This document shows, in pieces, positions 9,152-19,258 of a stretch of DNA of 64,000 nucleotides. How positions within the stretch are numbered: position 1 is the stretch's first letter; each line of letters opens with the position of its first letter. The stretch is from Pontiella desulfatans (GTDB lineage: Bacteria > Verrucomicrobiota > Kiritimatiellia > Kiritimatiellales > Pontiellaceae): NCBI RefSeq assembly GCF_900890425.1, contig NZ_CAAHFG010000001.1, forward strand, positions 3,348,001 to 3,412,000, given 5' to 3'. The notes below the pieces were generated by a model. It made no database searches, was not told the DNA's origin, and saw nothing but the letters and a program-made list of their open reading frames with translations. Made by a program: the position numbers and the translations under genes.

Positions 9152-10630
9152 TTACGGTTCCAACGGAATGGTTTCCACCATCTCCCCATGTTCATTGATC
9201 AACCGGAAAACGGCCTGGGGCTGGCTACCATTCATGGTGAAGGTGAATTCACCGAAGGCCCACGAGCGACTAGGTAGGCCAAATAACTGAGCCGACTGGT
9301 CCTTTCCGAATGCGCCCGGCCCCGGAACGCCACCCAGCGTTGCGACCTCAAACTCATAAATCGCCTTACCGCCCTGCCGCGGAATGGCAAAGCCGCGCGC
9401 GCCGTGGCGGTCGCCGGAGAGCAGGATCACCTGCGAACCCTTTTTCGCGTCGATCAACTGGAAGATTTCTTCCCGCCCTTCGGTATCCCAGGTTCCCCAG
9501 CTATCCTTACCCCCGGAGATATAGTCGCTCCACATTGTGCCGCTGCTGATGAGGATGTATGGAGAGGTCGACTCCCGGATCTGGCGCTTCAGCCACGCCA
9601 TCTGCTCCGCGCCAAGGAAGGAGTTCAGCTTGCCGCGCTCGTCATTCTCCCGGCACGAACGCGTATCCAGGGCAATGAAATGCACGGGGCCGATATGGGT
9701 CTGGAAATAGATGCCCTGGCGTTCCTTGCCGCGTTCCGGGTTGTTCCACTGGCTTTTCCAACTTTGGCGCAGGCCGTCCACATCGATTTCCTGGCCGCTC
9801 TTTGAGCGTGCCCCGAAGGTGTCGTTGCCCCAATAGTCGTGGTCGTCCCACGAGGCGAAAACCGGGACGTTCGCCGTCAGTTCCTGCCACGGCGGGGAAA
9901 GGTTGCGCAGCAGGTAGTCGGAATTTATCAAACCGGAATCGCACTTGCGGCCGTCCACGGCGGCATCGCCTAGCACCAGCATTGCGCGGCTTCCCCGCTC
10001 CCGAACCAGCTGCATCAGCTCGGGGCGATAGAGCCCGACCTTATGGAAGCAAGTCCCGAATGCGATCCGAAACTCGTTTGTGGACAGTTTAGCCGGAGCC
10101 GTAGCGAAACGCCCCTTCCCCAGAATCCGGTTCTCCGAATCGGCGACTTGGTAGGAGTAGGCCGTGTCCGGCGAAAGCCCCTCGCAACGCACCGACAGAA
10201 TCCGGCCAGCTTCATTCGCTTTAAAGGTTTTGGACGCACCGCCCCCTTCCGGGGCCATGGCCACTTCGACCATGTCCGGCTCCGGCAGGTGCATCCAAAC
10301 CGAAACGCCCGTTGAGGTAAGATCGCCCAGCATCGGCCCGCCGAGCTTCCATCGGCTGAACATCCGGCAGCTTGCCGCCACGGCATGTTCGGGTTGCTCC
10401 CTCGTCATGGCTTTGCGGCAGGCCGTATAGAAATCCTGCACCTCCCGCGGCCGGTCTCCGAACTGATTCATGATCCGCAGGTCGATCTCCAGCGTCCCCT
10501 TGTGGGCATCCCCCAGCGAGACATACCGTGGATCTTCAGGTTTCGCGCCATAGGCGACCAGCGCACCGCCAACGGTTGTGGCGCCCAATATGATAAATTG
10601 CCTTCTCTTAAAGTGGGAATAGCCATGCAT
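9152..10630 (-). CDS. PhoD-like metallophosphoesterase, Tat-like signal
   Basis: A second 492-residue PhoD-family protein. The N-terminal HFKRRQFIILGATTVGG is a good twin-arginine-type signal. Catalytic motifs FGTCFHK, VLGDAAVDG, WDDHDYWGND, LDTRSC and SGDRHGARGF are all present. It is closer to the protein at 42476-43936 than to its neighbour at 6085-7563: both share KVGLYRPELM and the ending region around GGVPGPGAFG. AAGGA lies about six bases upstream of the ATG at 10630. It follows the CBM-like gene by 11 bases and precedes the SGNH esterase by 59 bases, an order repeated at 41604-48594. The substrate is unknown; phosphodiester or phosphomonoester on a glycan is inferred from context. Confidence 0.88.
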   Translation of the reverse strand: MHGYSHFKRRQFIILGATTVGGALVAYGAKPEDPRYVSLGDAHKGTLEIDLRIMNQFGDRPREVQDFYTACRKAMTREQPEHAVAASCRMFSRWKLGGPMLGDLTSTGVSVWMHLPEPDMVEVAMAPEGGGASKTFKANEAGRILSVRCEGLSPDTAYSYQVADSENRILGKGRFATAPAKLSTNEFRIAFGTCFHKVGLYRPELMQLVRERGSRAMLVLGDAAVDGRKCDSGLINSDYLLRNLSPPWQELTANVPVFASWDDHDYWGNDTFGARSKSGQEIDVDGLRQSWKSQWNNPERGKERQGIYFQTHIGPVHFIALDTRSCRENDERGKLNSFLGAEQMAWLKRQIRESTSPYILISSGTMWSDYISGGKDSWGTWDTEGREEIFQLIDAKKGSQVILLSGDRHGARGFAIPRQGGKAIYEFEVATLGGVPGPGAFGKDQSAQLFGLPSRSWAFGEFTFTMNGSQPQAVFRLINEHGEMVETIPLEP

Positions 10631-10641
10631 ATGTTTTCCTT

Positions 10642-13482
10642 TTATTTATCGCCAGCCCTCACCTTGAGCTGGATGAACTTAACAGGATCATCGGCGATAT
10701 AGCGGTTCGTTACCGGCTCATAGCCGCCGACGGACGGGCCGACGAGGATTTGATCCTGCGTATTGGTCGAAGCCACCGAATCCACCAGATTCGTTGAATC
10801 AATCAGCAGGTAAGACAGTCCTTGGTTGGTATAATCCGCCCGGCGGCTGTGGACATACTCGAACCAGTTCGTTCCATCCTCGGATGCCACATTGATCCAA
10901 TCCATGGAGCCGGCATCGGAGTTGGTCGGGTCCATGCCCAGCGCATATTCGGCCAGGTTGTCGTAGCCGTCGCCGGCACCGCCGTTCTCGGCATCGGCGC
11001 CGGTCGATGCGTCGCCGCCGGCCAAGCCGTAGCCGGCAGCCCAGGCGGCAAAGCCGTCGTACGTGAAGTAGAGCGCCGATATCTCGGCTTCGGTGAGCGC
11101 GTAGTTGTAGACACGGACATCATCCAGTGCGCCCTCGTAATAATTGCCCCCAACCCCGCTGCCCAAACGGGCCTCGGCCATGACGCCGCCCATCCGCGTG
11201 ACCGTCCCGGTGTCGGAGAGCCACAACGACCCATTCAAATAGATGCTCATCCTGCCGGCATTCGCGTCCTTGGTAAAGGCCCAGTGATTCCATTGGCCCT
11301 CGTAGTCCGCGGCAGAGGCGGTCTTGGAGACGCGGTCATAGCCGCCGCTGTCGCCCGCATCCCAATATACCTTTGAATCGGACCAAGGCAGATGAATGTT
11401 CAACAGCCGGTTGCCGCCCGAATCCTCGGCGTAGAAGACGGAATCCTTGCGCGGTTGCGCAGCGGAATCGCCCTTGACCCACATCGCGATGGTGATGCCG
11501 CTACCCACCGTGCCGAATACATTGGCAGGCAGGACCACTGCATCGGAAGATGTGCTTCCATTAAACTCCAGCGCACCGGCGGCGCGGCCGTCCACCCAGG
11601 CGCCTCCCGACAATGCGCCGTCAAACCCGTGCCCCGATGCGTCGCCCACCACGGCGCCGCTGCCCTCATCCATTGGCCAGTAAGCCACCAGGCCGCGGCC
11701 TACAATCGTTATGGCGACCGTCTTCGTTTCAGAAACCAAGCCATTATACGTGATGAAGTAGGTGAAGCTGTCGCTCGCGGCGCCCGGGTTGGAGGTGTAG
11801 ACCAGGTCAGGCGCCGTTCCCGAAAGAACCCCGTTGGTGGGCTGGGTGTGGGTGTAGGCATAGCCCGTGCCGGATGGCAGCGTAATGACGGACGGAACCT
11901 CTTCGCCTGCGAACACCGCAAGGTCTTCGGCCGCCGGGGCGCTTCCATACAGCTCTTCAATCTCTTGAAGCGCCGCCTCGTTTTCCGCCGGCGTTCCGTC
12001 CGCGTAAAGTGCAAACGCACCGCCGGGAAACCGGTTGCGCCCGCCCAGTTTCGTCCAGTCAAACTGAAGAAGAGAGCCTGAAACAGTGGCTTCCGCATTC
12101 TCGTCGAGCGCCACGGCATGGACGGTGCCCGAAATGGGCATGGCCACCCGGACGCCCAGGGAGTCGTCATAGAGAGGGACCTGCCCGAGGCCGATGAGGC
12201 GGAAGAGCAGATGGTGTTCGTATTCATCGACCCGGAAATACATTTTCGCAACGCTCCGTTCATCTTCGACGACTTCGACAACGCCGTTTTCCCCGGTGGC
12301 ATCCATCATATCCCAGCTTACGATCTGGGTACCGTTAAAAATACGCAACTGGGCCTTGCCGGTTTCCGCGCTTAGGTGTTCAACGCCGCCGAGCAGCAGG
12401 CTGGCGATTGTCCCGTCGGCATTCCACACCATTGAATGGGCCGGGGGCGCATTCGTGGATTGGTTAATGGAAAAACCGTCCACGCGGCAGGGCTCGCCGC
12501 CATCTGCATAAGCCAGCACTTCGAGGGTCTGGCCGGGGGCGATGTGGATTTTCCGGGTCTGGTGCACGACGAGGTTTCCGGAAGCGGGGTCGGCGCTGCC
12601 GAGCCCACGGTTGGCGGACCAGGCATCGATCAAACCACCATCAAGAAAGAGTTTGTAGACCGCTTCGCCATCGTTCTCGTCAAAATATGCTGTTTGGATG
12701 TCGTAGACCCCGGCCCCGGAGAGCGCGAACGTCCCCGATGCCGTTCCGGCGCTTCCATTCAGTACAATCCCCTGCCCACCCGATGCGCCGGCCTGCGACT
12801 CGATGCTGAATCCGTCCAGCGTCATGGCTTCCGCCTCGATGCTGGAGGCCTCCAGTAGTTCTATCAAGCCGTGCCTGTAAACTCCCGCCCCCGTTGAGTT
12901 GCTGCCCAACTCGCCCCCGATCCGCTCCTCGATTTGCAGGTTGGCGGCATCATTGACCCCGAAGTCGAGCGTCAGGAAAAGGCTGTCCGTTTGGTTGGTT
13001 TCCGTGTCGGCGTAATAATTGAAATCAATTTCGACATACACCTCGCCGGTCGCGTCATCCTGGACCAGCCCGACCGAGTTGATACTGAAGAACTCGCCCC
13101 CCGTGTTGCATTTGCTGTAGAGCTTGATCGTGCCGGTGTAGGAGGTTCCGCCGTCAATAAACGAAATGCTTCCAGACTCGAAGGCATACTTGGAGTTGAC
13201 GTATTTAAAACCGGGGTCACCGGTTTCGTTGAAGATATAGTGGCTGCCCACCCCATCGATCGTAATGGTGTATTCGCCGTTCGACGCTTGTTCGGCGGGA
13301 CTGCCGCCCGAGATGACTTCACCGTCCACCACCGTTGCCACCTGCACGCCATCCGTGATCGGATTGTTCCCGGCCTGGTCGGACACCGGGGTGCTATTGC
13401 TGAAATCCTGATAGTAGATGGTTCCTGCCTGGCCCGTCGCAACCCCTGCAAGGAGGGCCAGAAATATACTGGTTGTTTTCAT
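10642..13482 (-). CDS. Secreted multidomain CBM/LamG protein, partner of the WRGEY hydrolase
   Basis: A 946-residue exported protein built from binding modules. A signal peptide (1-19) is followed by a beta domain (20-215), then a CBM6/35-like domain (215-345) recognisable from EAEAMTLDGFS, YFDENDGEA and ADGGEPCRVDGF. Next come the 'LVLNG' beta domain (347-520, here LLLGGVEHL), a cadherin-like domain (525-600), and a LamG domain (605-805) starting AYWPMDEGSG. The C-terminal module has GDGYDNLAEYALGMDPTN and ends VKFIQLKV. No catalytic motif was recognised, so a role in glycan binding or presentation is most likely. It begins 10 bases after the WRGEY hydrolase gene, with AAGGGGATCGA before the ATG. 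Relatives lie at 36283 and 43997. The LamG and C-terminal parts match those of 16023-19178. Confidence 0.8.
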   Translation of the reverse strand: MKTTSIFLALLAGVATGQAGTIYYQDFSNSTPVSDQAGNNPITDGVQVATVVDGEVISGGSPAEQASNGEYTITIDGVGSHYIFNETGDPGFKYVNSKYAFESGSISFIDGGTSYTGTIKLYSKCNTGGEFFSINSVGLVQDDATGEVYVEIDFNYYADTETNQTDSLFLTLDFGVNDAANLQIEERIGGELGSNSTGAGVYRHGLIELLEASSIEAEAMTLDGFSIESQAGASGGQGIVLNGSAGTASGTFALSGAGVYDIQTAYFDENDGEAVYKLFLDGGLIDAWSANRGLGSADPASGNLVVHQTRKIHIAPGQTLEVLAYADGGEPCRVDGFSINQSTNAPPAHSMVWNADGTIASLLLGGVEHLSAETGKAQLRIFNGTQIVSWDMMDATGENGVVEVVEDERSVAKMYFRVDEYEHHLLFRLIGLGQVPLYDDSLGVRVAMPISGTVHAVALDENAEATVSGSLLQFDWTKLGGRNRFPGGAFALYADGTPAENEAALQEIEELYGSAPAAEDLAVFAGEEVPSVITLPSGTGYAYTHTQPTNGVLSGTAPDLVYTSNPGAASDSFTYFITYNGLVSETKTVAITIVGRGLVAYWPMDEGSGAVVGDASGHGFDGALSGGAWVDGRAAGALEFNGSTSSDAVVLPANVFGTVGSGITIAMWVKGDSAAQPRKDSVFYAEDSGGNRLLNIHLPWSDSKVYWDAGDSGGYDRVSKTASAADYEGQWNHWAFTKDANAGRMSIYLNGSLWLSDTGTVTRMGGVMAEARLGSGVGGNYYEGALDDVRVYNYALTEAEISALYFTYDGFAAWAAGYGLAGGDASTGADAENGGAGDGYDNLAEYALGMDPTNSDAGSMDWINVASEDGTNWFEYVHSRRADYTNQGLSYLLIDSTNLVDSVASTNTQDQILVGPSVGGYEPVTNRYIADDPVKFIQLKVRAGDK

Positions 13483-13491
13483 TCGATCCCC

Positions 13492-15897
13492 TTACAGATT
13501 GTTGTTGGATTCCAGAACGTAAACGTCGCCCAGGGTGATGTACTGCACCCTAAGGTCCGGTGTGTTCGAACCGCTGCCCTTGTCGGTGGTCACATCGTTG
13601 TTGCCGCTGTTGACCGTGAACGACGTGGCCGTCGCTGACAGGGTGCGGCCGAAGTTCCAGTTCCCGTCATACACCCTCACCGTGCTGCCGCCCTCGTACT
13701 TCATGTATTCGCCGGGCTGGATATCGCCCGAAACATCCAGTGTTCCAGTGCCGTTAATGGTGATGAGGGGATCCTCAAGAGCAGGGGAGCCTTCCTCGAC
13801 GCGAACCACCACCTGCGGCGTTTGCGCCGCGTAGGGATTGTACAGCTGCATCGTCGTGCCGGCAGGTATGTCCTGGAAACGCGGCACCGCCCCCCACTCC
13901 TGGTCGATATGGATGAATTCGTCCTCCCCCGAGGTTCGGCCCATGACGCGGTGGGGTGTGAAAATGTAACCACCGGTGCCATTCGTGCCGAGCACCAGCA
14001 CATCCTCGCCCTTCCAGTGGTTGCCATCCGCGCTCATAAAACCGCTGACGTAGCTCGCATCCGCATCGTCAAAAACCGGTGCCAGCTCGATCCAGTCCTT
14101 GAAGAGCTGGAACGCCTCGCCGGTCATGCCATAGTGGTTCAGGATGTCCATGGTCAAGGCACCGCCGCTTTTTCCAGCAGCGAAGCTTGGCCGGCGGCTG
14201 TTGTTCATGATCCCGTCCAACGCATCAAAGTGCAGATCCAGCATACTGGTCGACGTCTCGATATGGCTGTTTCCCTCGTCGTGTAGCCGCAGGCCGATGC
14301 GGACGTCGTTGTAATCCAGCGACTTGTTGTCCCGGACACCGCTGAACAGCTGTTCGAAGTTGGCTGCCGTGGATTCCCCGACCCGGCTGGACGTGGTGGG
14401 ATGGTCGACCCGGCTGTATATGTAGTCGAAGATATCACGGTCGTGCCAGGGGGTGAGTTGCATCTGTGCCGCACCGTCGTGGTGGATATGGCCCACGTTT
14501 ACGTCGTCGAGAAAATCGGCGTATTCATCGCAAATCTCTTCGGAAATACTGTTGGTTTCCCCCAAATCGAGCGCGGGGATAAACATATCGTTCGCCAGGT
14601 GGTATCCAGCCATCTCCGAGGAGGCGCTGTGGGATTTCGGATCGGTCGCCCCGTAGCCCCGGCTGCAATCCTCCAGCATCCACACCTCGTCGTCGGTGCG
14701 GGTAAACTTGCCGACCTTGATGAGTTCCGCATTGTTTGCCGGCCCGACCCGGCAATACTGATACTCCATGCGCCCCCCTACATGCGGGTTGCTGCCGCGC
14801 AAGGGAACCGTCACACCCGGATCGGGACGGAGGCGAAGGGTGGTGGCGGAAGAGTTAACCGCATCTTCCAGCCGGCCGGTGCCCCAGGTAGCGATGCGGG
14901 GGTCGACAAACGATGATGAGACGAATCGCGGATCCCATTGGCCGATCCCCGGGCTGAGGCTCTTGAGCTGGAGGTGCGCGCCGAAGGGAGGAGGGCCGTT
15001 CGTCGCCAGATAGCTGCCGTAGGCGATCAGATCCGCTTTCCCGTTGGGAAAAACATTGGTATTGACGTCCGCCATGCCGAGGTAGTCGAGATGATACTCA
15101 CCCCGCCAAATGGTCGAGAACATATAGACCCGCTTGGCGCCGCTGGGAATGACATAGGTGTCCGTCATCTCGTAAAGCTCCTGCTCGTTCCCCGGCGCAA
15201 CGCTCACCGTACTTAACGAGGCGAACTTCGCCTCATACTGGGCCACCCATGCGAGTACATCGTTCGTGGTCCATGTGGTCTGGCCGGCCGGGCGAACCAT
15301 GTGCCCGGCCGCATTTTGGGTCGACCAGATTTCGGTCAGGGTTGCATCCAGTTCCTCCCCGGCCAGGATGCCGTCATAGAGCACAAAGCTGCCGCGTGTT
15401 CCGTCGCCGCGCGCCGCCCAGAGGTAGGGCCAGTTCAGGTCAATCTGGTCACTGATGCCGTACGGCCAGTCCCTGCCCGTGCTGTCGGCCATCCCATTGA
15501 GGGGGAAATGGCCGACGTCGGCATTCGCCCTGAGCTCCAGGGAGAGACCCCAGTTGCGGTCCGTCCCAATGCCCTGGACGTCGATCAAATGGATGGCCAG
15601 GTGGTTGGCGAAGGAGTCGATGCGGAAGGTGAAGCGCGGCAGCCCGTTGGGGTGCGACACGGTAATTTCATCGCCGGTCGTGGCGATGTCGCTGAGAAGT
15701 GTATCCGTTAAGTCCTTGCCATCGAAATAGCGGAGATGGAAACCCGACGACGAATTGGACGCAAACCGGTTCACACCGCCCAGCACCAGCGTAGCCGGTT
15801 TGGCGGAATAATCAAACGTGAGCTCCGATGCGGAAAAAACCGGCAAGGGCGCAACCGCGCAAAAAAAACAGATCAGCACTCTTCTTATCATACCCAT
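13492..15897 (-). CDS. Putative TIM-barrel glycoside hydrolase of the 'WRGEY' family
   Basis: A secreted protein of about 802 residues that I cannot place in a numbered CAZy family. After the signal peptide, an N-terminal beta domain (LVLGGVNRF to TFRIDSFANH) is followed by a central region with KRVYM, IWRGEY, VFPNGKADL, then VGHIHHDG and SSRVGESTAANFEQ. The conserved acidic residues at strand-like positions suggest a barrel hydrolase; this is inference. Two relatives lie at 38432 and 46240. The start at 15897 (or 15891) is preferred because AAGGG lies nine bases upstream and the signal peptide begins there; an in-frame upstream start at 15972 would add a non-signal extension. It is followed after nine bases by its CBM-like partner. 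Confidence 0.78.
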   Translation of the reverse strand: MGMIRRVLICFFCAVAPLPVFSASELTFDYSAKPATLVLGGVNRFASNSSSGFHLRYFDGKDLTDTLLSDIATTGDEITVSHPNGLPRFTFRIDSFANHLAIHLIDVQGIGTDRNWGLSLELRANADVGHFPLNGMADSTGRDWPYGISDQIDLNWPYLWAARGDGTRGSFVLYDGILAGEELDATLTEIWSTQNAAGHMVRPAGQTTWTTNDVLAWVAQYEAKFASLSTVSVAPGNEQELYEMTDTYVIPSGAKRVYMFSTIWRGEYHLDYLGMADVNTNVFPNGKADLIAYGSYLATNGPPPFGAHLQLKSLSPGIGQWDPRFVSSSFVDPRIATWGTGRLEDAVNSSATTLRLRPDPGVTVPLRGSNPHVGGRMEYQYCRVGPANNAELIKVGKFTRTDDEVWMLEDCSRGYGATDPKSHSASSEMAGYHLANDMFIPALDLGETNSISEEICDEYADFLDDVNVGHIHHDGAAQMQLTPWHDRDIFDYIYSRVDHPTTSSRVGESTAANFEQLFSGVRDNKSLDYNDVRIGLRLHDEGNSHIETSTSMLDLHFDALDGIMNNSRRPSFAAGKSGGALTMDILNHYGMTGEAFQLFKDWIELAPVFDDADASYVSGFMSADGNHWKGEDVLVLGTNGTGGYIFTPHRVMGRTSGEDEFIHIDQEWGAVPRFQDIPAGTTMQLYNPYAAQTPQVVVRVEEGSPALEDPLITINGTGTLDVSGDIQPGEYMKYEGGSTVRVYDGNWNFGRTLSATATSFTVNSGNNDVTTDKGSGSNTPDLRVQYITLGDVYVLESNNNL

Positions 15898-16022
15898 CAC
15901 AGCTAACCCTTCATCTGCGGTGAACGGCGCCATTGCCAGAATGCCCGCAACCTTTTTAACATCATCATCCATCTGTACGGGAACCCTTGATCGGACGCCG
16001 GAAACCCAAATGTGCCATCCCC

Positions 16023-19000
16023 CTACTCCTCCCGGAATTTGAGATTGATGAACTTTACAGGATCATCCGTCAAGTAGCGGTTCGTTACCGGCTCATAGCC
16101 ATCGGCCCCAACACCGACAAGGATCTGATCCTGCACATTTGTGGTCTCGGCGGAATCCACCAGATTGGTTGAATCGATCAATAGGTATTCCAATCCCCGA
16201 TCAAGGTAGTCCGACCGTCGGTAGTATACGTATTCAAACCAGTTGGTTCCGCCCACGGACGCAATATCCACCCAATCCCGGGTTCCGGCGTCTGAATTGG
16301 TCGGATCCATACCCAACGCAAATTCCACCAGGTTGTCATAGCCGTCGCCCCGTCCGCCGTGCTCCACATCGGCCGCGCGCGCCGCATCAGCGCCGGTCAA
16401 ACCGTAGCTTGCGGCCCAGTCTGCATAGCTGAGGCAGACGGTGCCGTGCAAAAGCACCTTGTCAAACAGGGTAGTCGAACCGCTGTTGTTTCTGCCGTCA
16501 TAGATGTAGAGACGAAACTCCACGGCATCGGTTACGTTCTGGAACTGTTCCGCGCCAAGATCAATCACGTGGCCGACCCACTCGCCAACGTTTGTCGTTG
16601 CTCCGGAAGCAATCGCATTCGCCTGCGAATATCCGCCCACCGACGAGTAGAGCGACCAGGCGTTTACCGACTCTGTGGCATTCTCGATCCATGTCCGGAA
16701 CGTGATGCGGGACAGATCCATCTCCATTCCCTCCCCGGGCGTCACGGTAAAGGTCATATATTCGTTTTCAGAAATGGCATTCGAAAGATCGCCTTGTCGG
16801 GTAAATCCGAGATCATCCCGAATTCCCCCGAACGAAATCGGATTGGCGGTCCCGAAAATGTTTCCTTCCGCGTCCAGGTTTTCGGAAAGACTGTTGGCGC
16901 TGGTGTCAATGACAACGTTCAAGCCGGAACCCACGCCGTAATCACTGGCCGTCACACTCGGATCAATGAGAGAGGCATTAGTAGTGGCCGTGCCAGTTCC
17001 ATCATCAAAATCGTACGCGGCGATGGCATCGGTCACTTCCTGATTCACCGTAATGGAGACCGTGGCCGGTGCACTGTCATCGTGGCCGTCATTAACCGTG
17101 AAGGTGAAGCTGTCCGCCCCCAGATAGCCGGGATCGGGCGTATAGGTCAAGTTCGGAGCCGTTCCTCCCAGCGTGCCGTTGGAAGGATCGGTCTCCACGG
17201 TGAAGGTCAGGCTTTCACCGTCGTCATCGGATCCGCTCAGCGTAAAGCCAACCGAATCATCTGCACGAACAAAGATGCTCTGAGAGGAAGCTTCCGGAGC
17301 ATCCTGAACGGCGTTTACGGCAATCGAAACCTCTGCCGCATAGCTGTTCGTCCCGCCGTCATCCACAATGAAGAAAAAGCGGTCCGAGCCGAAGAAATCC
17401 GTATCGGGCGTGTAGACCAGGTTTGGAGCGGAGCCGCCCAGCGTTCCATGGGCCGGCTGTACGCCGACGGCATACGTTAGGCCGCTGGTGCCGCCGTCGG
17501 CATTCGAGCCGCTCAAGGTGACAACAACCGAAGCATCTTCATCCACACCCAGCCTATCCGGATCAGCAACCGGGCGCTTATGGGCAAGTGCGGCAATTTC
17601 GGACTCCGAGAGTACACTGTTGTAGATACGGACATCGTCCAGAGCACCTTCATAATAATCGGCCCCTACGCCGCTGCCGAAACAGGCATTCGCAGCTGCA
17701 CCGGTCATCGGTTTGGTATTCCCGGCTCCGGAATGCCACAACACCCCGTTCAGATAAATATTCATCGTGCCGATGGCTGCATTCTTCGTAAAAGCCCAGT
17801 GGTTCCACGCTCCTTCAAAATCCGCAGGGGCGGCGGTTTTGCTGATATGGTCCCCGGCATCCCAAACCACCTGGGAACCAGCCGAAGGCAACTGAATGTT
17901 AAACAGCGGACTGCCGCCTGCATCCTGAGCTTCGAACACCGAATCATCCCGTGGCTGTGCGGCAGCATTGCCATTCACCCACATCGCAACCGTAATTTCA
18001 TTGGTCACCGCATCGAAAATATCGACAGGAATGCTGACCGAATCAGCAGATGCGCTTCCAGAAAATTCAATAGCGCCGCCGCCATTGATTCCGCTCACCC
18101 ACGCACCGCCGGACAACGTGCCGTCATATCCGTTTCCTGATACATCGCTGACCACCGTACCGCTTCCATCTTCCATGGTCCAATGGGCGACCGGGGCCTT
18201 ATGCCATGTAATGATGGAATTTGCATTTTCAAGGTCCAGCCACACATCGGCATATTCAAACGAGCGTTCATAGATCAAATCACCGGTTTGGACCCCGTTC
18301 CCCTTCGGCGGACCTAACGGTTTGTCATACTCATCGCAATGCCAGAGCACATCGGCCCACCTCGCAGAATTATTGCTAAGATCGGGAGCTAATGGGAAAT
18401 ATCTAAAAAAACTTTTTTCATGGGCGACAATAAGGAAAGCAGCCAATGCATATTGATAGTCTGCATTAAAACTATTGAAAAACATGTGTTTATCATTCGC
18501 GATCACCATGTATGTATCAAGATTAGCACTAATTTCACTAGGCGTTTCTTTTACAATGTCTTCTCGCATAAACCCGTCACAATAGTCGATCAGACCTCCA
18601 GGATGTCCATTCATTATCGTCAAACCATCCAGTTGGCTCAGGGTCTTTTTGAACTCCGGCATCCACTCGGAATGACCATGGGTATCAATTTTACCAATTG
18701 CGTCAACGTAGGTACCCACAACATTACTGTTATTGATAATATCATCAGAAAGCTGTTTCCAAAAAGCACGCCCCGCCGCAGTACCCATATTGTAAGCAAA
18801 CGGATCCATTCCCCCATCCGGAACAAACAGATCAGGATAACTGGCTCGGTCCATGTCATAAATGGCCGTGTATCTTTGCCATGCATAAAAGGCCTGCAGA
18901 TAGAGCAAACATTTCGTGTTCTGCAGCAGATCAGCGGTGGCTATTGTGGATTGGTCCAGGTTTCCTCCGGAAAACACATCGGATCCATGTATCTTTTCAA

Positions 19001-19178
19001 GGGTAAGATAAGCGATATGTTCATCGATATAGGCTAACTGCTCTGCCGAAAACATATCCCGGTCCTGGCCATGGCCATACCGCCGGATTTTCGACCAGTC
19101 GCCTTCCCAAACCGGTGCTGCCCACACCGTGGCTGAAGAAATCACAGCTAACAGGCTGAAATATACGAACCTCCTCAT
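16023..19178 (-). CDS. Secreted GHL15-like putative glycoside hydrolase with LamG, cadherin-like and C-terminal modules
   Basis: A 1051-residue exported protein. The N-terminal domain (about 21-325) matches the protein at 35223-36293 and resembles the hypothetical glycoside hydrolase group GHL15, with GTYVDAIGK and DYCDGFM as candidate acidic segments and IVAHEKSFFRY near the end. It is followed by LamG (330-520), two cadherin-like domains (525-715, with YAVGVQPAHGTLGGSAPN and a similar second copy), a beta domain containing LYSSVGGYS (720-920), and the C-terminal module with GDGYDNLVEFALGMDPTN ending VKFINLKF. Signal peptide residues are 1-20. The stand-alone relative shows that the binding modules were added. 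The family name is tentative and the substrate unknown. Confidence 0.75.
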   Translation of the reverse strand: MRRFVYFSLLAVISSATVWAAPVWEGDWSKIRRYGHGQDRDMFSAEQLAYIDEHIAYLTLEKIHGSDVFSGGNLDQSTIATADLLQNTKCLLYLQAFYAWQRYTAIYDMDRASYPDLFVPDGGMDPFAYNMGTAAGRAFWKQLSDDIINNSNVVGTYVDAIGKIDTHGHSEWMPEFKKTLSQLDGLTIMNGHPGGLIDYCDGFMREDIVKETPSEISANLDTYMVIANDKHMFFNSFNADYQYALAAFLIVAHEKSFFRYFPLAPDLSNNSARWADVLWHCDEYDKPLGPPKGNGVQTGDLIYERSFEYADVWLDLENANSIITWHKAPVAHWTMEDGSGTVVSDVSGNGYDGTLSGGAWVSGINGGGAIEFSGSASADSVSIPVDIFDAVTNEITVAMWVNGNAAAQPRDDSVFEAQDAGGSPLFNIQLPSAGSQVVWDAGDHISKTAAPADFEGAWNHWAFTKNAAIGTMNIYLNGVLWHSGAGNTKPMTGAAANACFGSGVGADYYEGALDDVRIYNSVLSESEIAALAHKRPVADPDRLGVDEDASVVVTLSGSNADGGTSGLTYAVGVQPAHGTLGGSAPNLVYTPDTDFFGSDRFFFIVDDGGTNSYAAEVSIAVNAVQDAPEASSQSIFVRADDSVGFTLSGSDDDGESLTFTVETDPSNGTLGGTAPNLTYTPDPGYLGADSFTFTVNDGHDDSAPATVSITVNQEVTDAIAAYDFDDGTGTATTNASLIDPSVTASDYGVGSGLNVVIDTSANSLSENLDAEGNIFGTANPISFGGIRDDLGFTRQGDLSNAISENEYMTFTVTPGEGMEMDLSRITFRTWIENATESVNAWSLYSSVGGYSQANAIASGATTNVGEWVGHVIDLGAEQFQNVTDAVEFRLYIYDGRNNSGSTTLFDKVLLHGTVCLSYADWAASYGLTGADAARAADVEHGGRGDGYDNLVEFALGMDPTNSDAGTRDWVDIASVGGTNWFEYVYYRRSDYLDRGLEYLLIDSTNLVDSAETTNVQDQILVGVGADGYEPVTNRYLTDDPVKFINLKFREE

Positions 19179-19203
19179 TTTGCATTTTCCACTTATACCA
19201 TTG

Positions 19204-19228
19204 CCCGGGGAGGCAAGGCCTCCCCGGG
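19204..19228. terminator. Strong intergenic hairpin between the surface protein and the hydrolase gene
   Basis: CCCGGGGAGGC and GCCTCCCCGGG form a perfect 11-pair stem around a three-base loop. It lies between the stop at 19259 and the ATG at 19178. There is no T-run on the coding strand after the stem, so it is not a classical intrinsic terminator. Partial termination or 3'-end protection of the first message is the likely role. Confidence 0.5.
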
Positions 19229-19258
19229 ATGGGTATGCAGGCTATCGAATATCCATAT

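Noticed and set aside
19204-19228. Perfect 11-pair hairpin as an attachment site or mobile-element end
   Set aside because: No recombinase gene, direct repeats or second copy nearby; a transcript-level role is simpler.
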